Below, one piece after another: positions 1 through 10,800 of a stretch of 64,000 bases of DNA. A model generated the notes under the pieces. It had not been told where the DNA came from. It worked only from the letters and a program-made list of their open reading frames with translations, and did not search any database. A program made the position numbers and the translations under genes. The number at the start of each line of letters is the position of its first letter. The first letter of the stretch is position 1. This stretch comes from Mesorhizobium amorphae CCNWGS0123 (GTDB taxonomy: Bacteria > Pseudomonadota > Alphaproteobacteria > Rhizobiales > Rhizobiaceae): NCBI RefSeq assembly GCF_001686985.1, contig NZ_CP015322.1, positions 682,001 to 746,000 on the forward strand, given 5' to 3'.

Positions 1-1
1 G

Positions 2-484
2 CACGCCAAAAAAGTTCGGCTTCAGGGGATGTTGTCCGAGGCGCGGGGATTGATCAACGATGTGAACAAGCGAAAGGCCGCTATCACGACCGATTGCATG
101 AAGACCTACCCGTTTCCGTTGCAGAACTACCTTGAACAATTGCGGGTGGCCAAGGAGTTGACGCCTGCTGATCTGCCGCGGGCGTTGAAGGGCGAGCCAG
201 GAGCGCTGTTCGAGATCAAGCTGCAGCCCAAGGCGCTGCGCAACGGAGCAATGCCGAAACCGATGTGGGTGCACATCCATACGAAGCGGTCGGTACATGC
301 GTGGCAGTTGGCAACGCTGGATGACGCTGACTTTGCCGCTTGCCACGTCAAATCCAATGAACAGCGCGGGAGTAATCGAGAGTGGCAGGACAGGCGGGCC
401 GCACTCGGTCACGAGAATGTCATGATCCATCGCGGCAAGCTCACCCCTGCGTTCTGCAAGTCCTTGTTTGACTACAGGGCGTAG
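2..484 (+). CDS. 3' end of an unidentified protein, truncated by the window edge
   Basis: The frame is open from the first bases of the window (an ATG occurs at 29, but codons continue upstream of it) and stops at 484, so this is probably the C-terminal 160 residues of a longer protein. The composition is that of a soluble alpha/beta protein: no membrane segment, two cysteines near the middle and one near the end, and a segment rich in Trp and His (WVHIHTKRSVHAWQL). I do not recognise the family. Its position upstream of a type III effector makes an effector or effector fragment conceivable, but nothing in the sequence proves that. Confidence 0.5.
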   Translation, partial: HAKKVRLQGMLSEARGLINDVNKRKAAITTDCMKTYPFPLQNYLEQLRVAKELTPADLPRALKGEPGALFEIKLQPKALRNGAMPKPMWVHIHTKRSVHAWQLATLDDADFAACHVKSNEQRGSNREWQDRRAALGHENVMIHRGKLTPAFCKSLFDYRA

Positions 485-829
485 CGGCCAGCCACGCCAT
501 CCGCATGTTGCGAACCACCGGTCGACGCGGGCTGCTCGATACGGAACGTAGCTAGCGGCGTCTAGCGGTCGAGTGCAGCTTGTGGTGACGGCATGAGGCA
601 GTCGAGCCGCTCTGGTCTTGAGCCAGACAACGAATGCCGCGAACTGCCCGAGTTGCCGACAAGACTACGCCCCTGCTCCGTGCCTGCGCCGGCCCGAAGG
701 CGTCCGCGTCTTCCCAGATTCTGGCGATCTTCGGCTCCACGGCTTTTACGGTCGGCACAGCGCTGGTGGATCGTTAGAAAGCCGATCTCATCGGTTGTCG
801 TGGGACGAGCTTGCAGTTTGCCTCACGCC
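485..829. other. no recognisable gene
   Basis: Short frames exist on both strands but none resembles a known protein. It is probably decayed DNA between the truncated gene and the DUF4143 remnant. Confidence 0.5.
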
Positions 830-1240
830 TCAACTCCATAACGAAGACAGCGGCGTCGCGGCCAACCTGTCCGCGACGGGCACGAGGTTGGTGCTGTCAT
901 AGAACACAACCCTATAGGCGAACCGATCCCCGCAAGCCTGAGCCAAGTCCTCAGGCCGCAGTCACTGGACTTCACCGTCACGGCCGACTTCACATCGATC
1001 TGCAAGATCGTGCCGTCGGCGCGTTCCAGCAGGATGTCCACCCTTGCATCTGCTGGTCGCGGAAATGGTAAGGCGTCAATCGCATGTCCGACGCCGTATC
1101 CATCTCTGGCCGAACAGCTCGCCATTCTCGCTGCCTGACCAGCAACGCAACAATCCTCCATGCGTCCCAATTTCGCCGTTACAACAAGAGCTTCGCGAAG
1201 CCTGGAAGGAACCCGGCCTTTCGGTGGACCAAAATTCAAT
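830..1240 (-). pseudogene. C-terminal remnant of a DUF4143 AAA-type ATPase
   Basis: Read on the minus strand, the segment around 940-1060 gives ARVDILLERADGTILQID followed by VKSAVTVKSSD. After a frameshift near 950 the neighbouring frame continues with DRFAYRVVFYDSTNLVPVAD and ends LSSLWS-stop at 830. This is the pattern of the nuclease-like C-terminal DUF4143 domain (VDFVLE...GIEVKAS...GVVLY...VPFGDRL...P.SALW). A second frameshift lies further upstream near 1070. The ATPase domain is missing. Assignment is by recalled family pattern. Such ATPases are common accessory genes in genomic islands. Confidence 0.7.
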
Positions 1241-1825
1241 CTTTTAGGAAGAACGATATCCCGGTCAAACGCAAGTATCTGAGAGTAATTGTTCTCCTGG
1301 CCGATCTCGCACCCGGTTCCTTTGAAATCATAATATTTGCCGAGGAAGGATAAAATTGCAAAATATTCAATTGACGTATTTCTTTATCATCCCGAGGCAG
1401 TCGGCAACCTGCAAATCCGTTAGGTGAAATATTTGAGCCGGATACCTCAGTATAGGCCTCAGCAGGTATTCGGTTGACGAATTTTAGATTGTGTCCGTGG
1501 ACATTCTAATCCTTCTGGTTGTCGCGAGGTTTCTCCCAGATCGCCCGCGCTATACCCGAATTCGGCTGTGCGCAGGTCAGGTCTACGTCAGGTGCAGGGG
1601 ATAAGTTCGATGCCACAGCGCACAATTGAGCAAAACCAGAGCGCGCGCACAATTGTGCCAAAGATGACGATCCCCGCTTGCCGGCTGTGGCGAGTCGCGT
1701 CTCGTCGGCGCAACGCAAGCAGTTCCGCCCTGCGGTGTTGAAACAACGCAGTTGAGGACGCCGCAGCGGCAACGTGTGGCCAAGCGTTCTAATCGGCGCA
1801 TTCACAATTACTTGGGAGACGAATT
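1241..1825. other. upstream region of the SKWP effector gene
   Basis: No gene is seen. The stretch is more AT-rich than the surroundings around 1340-1500, as expected of a promoter region. A degenerate tts-like sequence lies at 1576-1603 and is listed separately. Confidence 0.5.
1576..1603 (+). promoter_or_regulatory. degenerate tts-box-like sequence
   Basis: The sequence starts GTCAGGT and ends with TA 28 bases on, the length of a rhizobial tts box (TtsI operator). It also keeps CG at positions 11-12 and AG at 15-16. About 14 of some 22 informative positions match. The central TCGAAAGC core is poorly kept, so the call rests mainly on spacing (about 220 bp before the effector start, like the better box of the second effector). 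Confidence 0.3.
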
Positions 1826-4800
1826 TTGAAAAGAGTTGACCGGAGTTTGAATGCGCCCAGCGGACAAGACACGCACCGGCCCCATCCGGAATCAGATCTT
1901 GACGGTGGAAAAGATGGCTCGACGTTCAGTTCCGTCGTCCAGGGCTTGCGCCCTGAAAATCGAGAGTTAGGGGCCCCCTCCGGTCAAAGGCCACCTTCGG
2001 CCAGCGATGTCCGGCGCGGCCCCTCAACCGATCCCTCCGTTAATACGCGTGAGCGCCAGGCCGGTTCTCGCTACTTGCCGCACAGGGACGCACCAAACTG
2101 GGAAAAAAGTTCGTCGCGTTCCGGTGCGGAGGGCCGCGATGCCGATCAGTCCAGGGCATCACTACGAAGTGCCTCTTCCCCGCACAGGCAATCCGTATCC
2201 GGCCTGGACCATAGACCGAAAAAGCGGCGCCTGGATAGCGGCGCCACGCAGAGCACGCAAAGTGCAATATCCGGCCTGGACCACAGACCAAAAAGGCGGC
2301 GCCCGGATAGCGACACCACGCAGAGCACGCAAAGTGCAATATCCGGCCTGGACCACAGACCAAAAAGGCGGCGCCTGGATAGCGGCGCCACGCAGAGCAC
2401 GCAAAGTGCAATCTCAGAACAACAATCTAACGCAGCTCTAGACGCGATTTATTTCGCCCGTGACATCGTTGGATTCTCGCGTGCGGTGGTGGAGTATGAC
2501 AAACGGCTGCAAGGGGCGGGCGACGGGATCCATGCAGCCTTCATGCAAAAGGCCGCCGCCCAGTTCAGAAGTCAATTTGTCCCTTGCTTTGAGGACGATA
2601 TCCGCCGCGGGAAATCATGGGGCTACGCCACGGCATGTAACGCGGTGAGCCGCGAGGCTGGAGGTCAGGAAGGTGTCGAAGCTTGCAAGGCGATGGCTGC
2701 TCGGGTGGCGCAGCTTCATGGCACGTTGGCGCTCCGAGTCGACCCCAAAGCTCTTTCGCTCTTCGCTTCATCATTTGGTCGGCATCCGCAGTCGAAGACA
2801 TGCCGCAATGGAACGATCAGCATCGCCGAATTTTGCCGCGATGAGGGCAAGGCACTTGGGGTGCTGAAAAGTCAAAGTCTGGCGTTGCTGGTGAACGGTT
2901 TCAGTAAGTGGGCGCAGCGGTCGGAAACTCGTGAGGGCACGGAAGCCGTCGCCAGGGAGGTCGGTTCTCGCGCCGACCGCCGTGTCCAGCTCTCTGATTT
3001 TACTACGCAAAACCTGGCGAACCTAGTGAACGGCTTCGGCAAGTGGCCGGAAGAGGAGTGGTCTCGCCAAGCCACCGGAGCGATTGCCGATGAGGTGCTC
3101 CGTCGTGACCACCGTGCCCGGCTCTCTGATTTTAATCACCAGGACTTGGCAAATCTGGTGAACGGTTTCGGCAAGTGCCCGGAAGAGAAGGTCTTTCGCC
3201 AAGCCACAGTTGCGATCGCGGGCGAGGTGCTCCGCCTCGACCGCCGTGCCCGGCTCTCTGGATTCACTCAGCAGGAGCTGGCGAACATGGTGCACGGGTT
3301 CAGCAAGTGGCCGCAAGAGGCGGCGTCTAGCGAAGCCGCAGGCGCGATGGCCGGTGAGGTCATCCGTCGTGACCGCCGTGCCGGGCTCGCTGATTTTAGT
3401 CACCAGGACTTGGCGAACATGGTGACCAGTTTCAGCAAATGGCCGCAAGAGGAGTGGTCTTGCCACGCCATCGGAGCGATTGCCGGTCAGGTCGGTCGCC
3501 GCGTCGCCCCCGGCGAGTTCGGGCTCTCTGATTTTAATCACCAGGACCTGGCGAACATGGTGAACGGTTTCAGCAAATGGCCAGACGAAGCGGTCTATCG
3601 CCAAGCCACAATCAAGATCGCCAGAGAACTCTCTCGGCGTGACCGCGAGGAAGGGCTCGCTGATTTTACTCCGCAGGAGCTGGCGAACCTGGTGAACGGG
3701 TTCAGCAAATGTCCGGACGATGCGGACTATCATGAAGCCACAGTCGTGATAGCCCGTGAGGTCATTCGCCGCCGCGCCCAACTGCCTAGTTTTGCTTACC
3801 AGAATCTGACGAACCTGGTGAATGGTTTCAGCAAGTGGCCACAACAGGCGGACTGTCGCGATGCAACACTCGCGATCGCCCGTGAGGTGACGCGCCGCGA
3901 CGACCAGTCATCTCACCTTACTCAGCAGGCGCTGGCGATATTGGTGAACGGGTTCAGCAAGTGGCCGCAGGAGGCCGAGTGTGGCCAAGCCATGGTCGCG
4001 ATCGCCGGTGAAGTCACGCGCCGCGCCGCGCGCGGCGACGGGCTCTCTGACTTTACCACCCAGGGACTAGCGAACATGGTGAACGGTTTCAGCAAATGGC
4101 CGGATGCATCGAACTGTCGCGACGCAACGGTCGTGATCGCACGGGAGATTCTTGGCGGTGATGTCTGGCTCTCTAATTTTACTTCGCAGGAGCTGGCGAA
4201 CCTGGTGAACGGCTTCAGCAAATGGCCGAAAAAGGAATGGTCTCGCCAAGCTGCCGGGGCGATCGCGAGCGAGGTTCTTCGCCGCGGCGTCCGACTACGT
4301 GACTTTACTCACCAGCATCTGGCCAATCTGGTGAACGGTTTCGGCAAATGGCCGGAGGCACCGGACTGTCGCGACGCCGCGGTCGCAATCGCCGGTGAGG
4401 TCTTTCGCCACGCCGACCAATTCTCTCGTCTTACTCAGCAGGGGCTGGCGACATGGGTGAACGGGTTCAGCAAGTGGCCGCGAGAGGCGGTCTGTCGCGA
4501 TGTAACACTCGCGATCGCCGGTGAGGTCTTTCGCCGTGACGACCCGTTGTCTCATCTTACTCAGCAGACGCTGGCGATGTTGGTGAACGGGTTTAGCAAA
4601 TGGCCGCTAGAGACGGCGTTTCGCCAAGCCACAGTCGCGATCGCCAGTGAGGTCAGTCGTCGCGCCGCTCGCGGCGAGTTCGGGCTCTCTGATTTTAATC
4701 ACCAGGACTTGGCGAACCTGGCGAACGGATTCAGCAAGTGGCCGCAAGAGGCCGAGTGCCAGCAAGCTACGGACGCGATAGCGCATGAGGTCCTTCGCCG

Positions 4801-7800
4801 CGACGCCCGGCTCTCCGATTTTACTCACCAGCATCTGGCTAATCTGGTGAACGGGTTCAGCAAGTGGCCCAACGGGGCGGATTGTCGCGAGGCGACAGTC
4901 GCAATTGCGGAGGAGATCTGCTGGCGCCAGCTCTCCGATTGTTCTCCGCAAGAACTAGCGAACTTGGTCAACGGATTCAGCAAGTGGCCGGAAGCGGCGG
5001 CATCCCTGCAAGCCACAGTCGCAACGGCGCATGAGGTCCTCCGCCGCGGCGCCGGGCTTCGTGATTTCAATCACCAGGACCTGGCTAATTTGGTGAACGG
5101 GTTCAGCAAGTGGCCGGAAGAGCCGGACTGTCGCGCCGCAGCCGTCGCAATCGCCAACGAGGTCCCTCGCCGCCAGCTCTCTGACTTTGCTCCCCAGGGA
5201 CTAGCGAACATGGTGAACGGTTCAAGCAAATGGCCGGAAGCACCGGAGTGTCGCGCCGCAGCCGTCGCAATCGCCAACGAGGTCCCTCGCCGCCAGCTCT
5301 CTGACTTTGCTCCCCAGGGACTGGCGAATATGGTGAACGGTTTCAGCAAATGGCCGGACGCCCCAAACTGTCGCGACGCAACGCTCGTGATCGCACGCGC
5401 GGTTCTTGGCCGTGATGTTATCCGGCTCTCTGATTTTAATTCACAGGGGCTGGCGAACCTGGTGAACGGTTTCAGCAAGTGGCCAGATCAGGCGAGGTCT
5501 CAGCATGCCACAGTGGCCATCGCGCATGAGGTCCTCCGCCGCGCCTCCTCGCTCTCCGATTTTACGCACCAGGAGTTGGCGAACCTGGTAAACGGTTTCA
5601 GCAAGTGGCCAGATCAGGCGGGGGCGCAGCAAGCCACAGTCGCTATTGCGCTTGAGGTCCTCCTCCGCGCCTCCTCGCTCTCCGATTTTACGCACCAGCA
5701 GCTGGCGAATCTGGTGAACGGTTTCAGCAAGTGGCCGGAATCGCAGGACCCGCGCGACGCCACGTTTGCGATCGCGGGTGAGGTCCTTGGCCGCGCCGAA
5801 CTCTCTGATTTTGCCCCGCAAGGACTGGCGAACCTGGTGAACGGTTTCAGCAAATGGCCGGACAGCGAGGATTGTCGCCAAGCCACGACCGCAATCGCCG
5901 GGGAAGCCGGTCAGCGCCAGCTCTCTGATTTCGCTCCGCAAGGAGTGGCGGCCTTGATGAACGGGTTCAGCAAGTGGCCGGAAGAGGCGGCGTGCCGGCA
6001 GTCGACGATAGATATCGCGCGAGCATTGGGTACTCGAGAGCAACGATTCGGTGTGTTCACCGCACCTCAGCTGAGTATGCTCGCCAATGCTCTGTCGCGA
6101 ATGATCATGAGGGCAGAGGAAAGTGGGGACATTACGGACGCCGCACTGCCGAAGGATCGATTGCACAAGCTCGCACACTACCTGCACTATGATAATGATC
6201 GCCTAGGGCAGGCTAACGTTCTGCACATCACAACCATTTTCAAGGCGCTGGGTAAGGCTCGGTTGTTCGATGATCTCGGTTTGCTCGCACCGACAGGTTT
6301 GAATCTGCTCTCGGAATTGCGTAAAGCCCCTGATTTTACGACCCAGAACGATCTGGAAACTATGGGCAATCTGTGTACTGCTCTGCTGCCGCTAGCGCGC
6401 AGCCCACAGAAGCCGCTGCGCTGGCACCGCACGCAAGCCCTCAACCTGCTCAACGACCTCCAACCCGCGATAGAGCAGAAGATCGAGGCGCATCTGAACG
6501 CAAGCGATGCCGAGCGCACCCGTGGACCGCTTGCGAGCCGCTGCCCCGCTCTATCGATCTATCAGACGCTCAAGACCCGTGCAGTCCTAGAGAGATTGTT
6601 CAGGCCACCGTATGTCGAGGGCAAGAGGTCCGACTTGCGGGTGAGGCAGCAACGGCTGGAGAGCAAGACCAAGGAGATCCTGGAAAGGACGCGGGGCCTC
6701 ATTGAAAGCGACCTATCCAGCATGAGCTGGAACCTGATCGCGCAGATCGAGGCCGACAGTCCAGTTGATGCGCTGGACTTATTCATGGAGCAAGATGCGG
6801 AGGCGATCCAAGCGCAACATCCTGCATCGTTCTTCGACGTGCATCAGGTCTTACGAACCATGGATCACGAGCCCAGATCGCCGCAGGGTGACGCGGGACT
6901 GATGCAGTTGCCGGTGGTGGACATGTTGGGGCGGAAAGTGGCCACGGAGCCGGAGAGACGGTATTCGATTTTTCATCGCTTGACTGCTGGGGCAGTGAAT
7001 GTCGTTGCGGTGCAGCTTCCAGGAACCCCGAGCGCCTTCATGCTGGCGCGTACGGTGAGCGTCAACGGTGTGCCATACCGCGCGGATCTGTTCGGCGGCA
7101 GCAAGCTAAAGCCGCCGCGATTGACCGTGTCTCGGATTGCGGCCCGTGCTCCAGGCGAGCTGGCAAAACCTACCGGGGGAAAGCTGCTGGCGATTCCGTA
7201 TGCCGAAACCGCACCGGGCACGGCCTTTGAGCAGCTGTCGCGCGCCTGGGCCCCTTTCAAAGAGGCCTATTATTATACCCAGCGCAGAGGTTTTGCGGCG
7301 CCTCCAGCGATTAAAGGTATATCTCCGCACGACTATGCGCTGGAAGGCGCCTTCAAATTGGTGTTGCTGCCAGACCGTCCTGCCAACGAGGAGCACCCCT
7401 TCAAGCTGACGGGGCCGAAAGGCCCGATCGCCTTGCGACCGCATGACGGCTGCGGTTTCATCAGGGCCTCGCTGGCCAACCTTATGCCAGCTGTTCGTCG
7501 CGGCGGCGAACAGGAAAGTCCTGACCGGGTGCTTGCCTTTGGCGAGGGAAGGAAATCACTCCTGCCAAGCTCGGCGTTGCAACATTATCCGCGCGCCGAA
7601 AAAGTGGCGGATGAGGCCCGCGAAAAGGCCAAGTCCTGGCTTGAAAGCCGACAAAAGCGCGAGTTGACGTCCGAAGAGCTGTTTCGCGTCGTGACGGCCG
7701 GACACATTGATGGCCTCGGCGCGGTAGCCGTACCGTCGGGCGATGGCTACCTCCATGTGCCAACGCTCAAGAGCGAGACGTTAAGCGGCGGTGGCGTGCT

Positions 7801-10800
7801 GATCGGGCGATCTCCTTATGACAAGCCCAACCTGCGCCCGTTCGCCCCCGACCAGGTCAGATCAGCCGTTGACGGAGGCCCGACTACGGCGTTTCTCGAT
7901 CAGTGCGTGACCATTCAATACAGTTTCAATGTCGCCCAGAAGTCGGGGCAGGAACTGGCGACCGACGATCCGACTTTCTTTGCCAAAGGGCTTCTGATCG
8001 TGGTGCCGGACGAGATGTGGCCGGCCGACTTCGCCGACCAGGGGCTGGTGATGTCCGCCGAGGACGTCAAGTGCCATTCGAACTGGACCACGGGCAAGGA
8101 CCGCGTGAAGGCGGACACGCCGGTCGACTGCGTCGGCATTCTGCAGGCGACCGAGGTGTTCGCTCCGGGCTCGCTGGTTGCCGTCCCGATCGGGGAGCAG
8201 AAGAAACTTGATGGCGACTTCGACGGGGATAGCCTCGTCATCATCGGCGACCGGCCGCAGCTTTACGAGCATGTCAGGCAATTCGATCAAGAGGAGCAGG
8301 CGCGCGGCCTGCGCTCGCTCAAGCCGCCAAAGTCGCATACCCCGGCGATTGAGGACGGTCGCTACAAGTTCGGTCGCGCCAGCCAGATCCTGGCGGCCAC
8401 GCGCAATGTTTTGGAAATCTATACCGGCCTGCAACGAGGCTTTCTCGCTCAATCCCATGAAGCCCGGAAGTGGTTTGCCGAGCGTGCCATCTTTGGTACC
8501 TACGAGGGAATTCACCAAGAGCTCAAGCGAGACATTCGAGGCTTGTTGGAGCAGGAACAGGTCAGTGCTCAGAACGTCCAGGACAAGCTGGAGAAGGCGC
8601 GGCACGAGATCGAGCTGGCAGAGCATCCGGTCGCGCGCGAGATGGCCACGTTGCTCCTCACCGAGCTCGAGGCGTGGGCCGCGAGCTCGGATAAGCAAGA
8701 CCTGCCCGAAACGGTCACCAGCGCGAGCGAGGGACATGTCGCAATGAGCCAACCGCTCTGCGAGCTGTTCCCGGAGCTGGCGGAGACCTTTTCGGCAACG
8801 GCTCAGCCACTCGACCGCATCCAGCTTCTCGTGGACCGTTACCCTTCGCGCATCGACCCGCGACCGGATGGTTACAATCCGCATGACCTCGTGCAAAGCG
8901 CAAGCAATCTGCTGAGCCTAGGCATCAAGGTCGGAACCGACGCCTATAAGTCCGACACTGGCGCGCACATCTTTATGTTCAAGAGCAGGCAGCTTCAGCG
9001 CTTGCTGCAACAGACACCAGGGTTGAAATCGGTGCCTTACGCCAAGAGCATTGCCGCTCCCCTCATCCAGGGTACCTTCGATGTCGATGCGACCCTGGAG
9101 GATCTGAAGGAAAATCCCAGTCTGGCGGCTTCAATCATGGAGACCTCGATCCACCTCGCGACGGAGCAGGGCATTTTGCGCAAACCCTCCGGCCGTCAGC
9201 CCGAGGCCGAGGATTCCGCCATGACGATCACACTGACCCGCCTGGAGGCCTCGGAGCGCGCCCAAATCGAAGCAGCCCGCGCTCAAACCGAAGAGAAGGA
9301 CATCACCTTGACGGCAACTGCGGTCGCCGAAGCCCTCAGGAGAGCCGACATCAAGGTAAAGATGCCCCATCTCGCTCAGCGTTTGAGATCGGAAAGCTCG
9401 ATGACAGGCCAGCTCATTGGCATGCAGGTCCCGTTTGAGGCCGGCACCCAGCTGATCGGCAACGCTGTGCGCCACGTCTTCGAACTCCCTGATGAAGATT
9501 TTACACGTGGCTTCAAGAAAGCCATTCTAGACTTCGACGAGAGCGGCTATGCCGAGATCAGCACGACCAACTGGTTCAGGACGCGATCGCCGACCTTCGT
9601 CGGCATCAAGACTGTGCTCGCCACGCCTGGCGGCTACCGCTTCGAGGTAGAGTTCCACACGCCAGACAGCTACAAGGCCAAGATCGACAATCACGATACG
9701 TACAAGGAGCTGCAGAAGCTGCTGGAGCTGCAGCGAGAGAGCGGAGAGTCCCTCGATCAGTCCATAGCCGAGCAACTGTTGGAGCGCGTGCGACAGGCCT
9801 GCAACAAGGTTGTCATCCCCGAAGGGGCCATAGGGATCCCCCACTGGGAGGCCGACGCGGATAGCACAGTTGTTGCCAGCCTAGCCCGTCGGCTGCAAGT
9901 GGCCCCGTCGAAACGCACGGGGCGGTCCCAGATCGAAACAGAAATTCTTGGCGCCCTGGGCACACGACCGATCGTGCTTGTTGGCATGAAGGGCGCCGGA
10001 AAATCTAGTTTTGGCCGAGCACTCGCCAAGCGACTAGGGCTGAGGTTCGTCGATTCCGATAAAGAGATCGAGGTGAAGACGGGCAAGTCCATCGCCAGGA
10101 TTCTCGCTGAGGATGGCGAGGCGCATTTCAGGCATCTTGAGGTGAATAAGATCAGGCAGTCGCTCGAACAAGGGCCAGCGGTGCTCGCAACTGGTGGCGG
10201 AGCGTTCATGATCAAGGAAGTCCGGGATCATGTCGGCGAGAAAGCGGTCTCGATCTGGCTCAATACCAGCGAGGACGTGATCCGGCGGAACCTGAAGCAC
10301 AACACCAGGCGTTCGAAGATGCAAACCGCCGACCAAGACCAGGCCGTCACAGAGCTGATGCACTTGCGCAATCCTACCTATAAGCTTGCCGATCTAACGA
10401 TTGCCCTGCAGCACCAGCGGGATCTCAAGAGCGCGAATGTTTGCGTGACCGCGCTGCATGCCTACCTTTGCGGCAAGGAGGCGCCGGGCCTTGGCTCTGC
10501 CGGACAGATAGCCGATCGGATACTTGTGTCAGGAGCGCGGGACGATGCAGAACAGCGGGCGGAAAATACGGGCAATCAAGCCACGTCGAGCACGCAAGGC
10601 GTCAAGGTCCTCACTGATCCTTTCGCTGCGTCGCGCGCAGGTGAAATCCGCCGGTATGCCCTTCAGGATGAACAGATTGGCGATGCTGATCACCAGCAGG
10701 AACAGCGCCGAGATGCTGGTCTCGACGCCGCCGTCAATGCTGTGAAAATCCTCGAGGCGACCGGACACGTCCCTATGACACGCTTCTCCACCAACGGTGA

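Noticed and set aside
2040..2411. antisense Cys/Arg repeats frame at the NLS repeats
   Set aside because: The repetitive look comes from the 72-bp repeats read on the wrong strand.
7862..8896. 344-codon antisense frame inside the SKWP effector
   Set aside because: Opposite strand of a clearly coding region with no recognisable motif.
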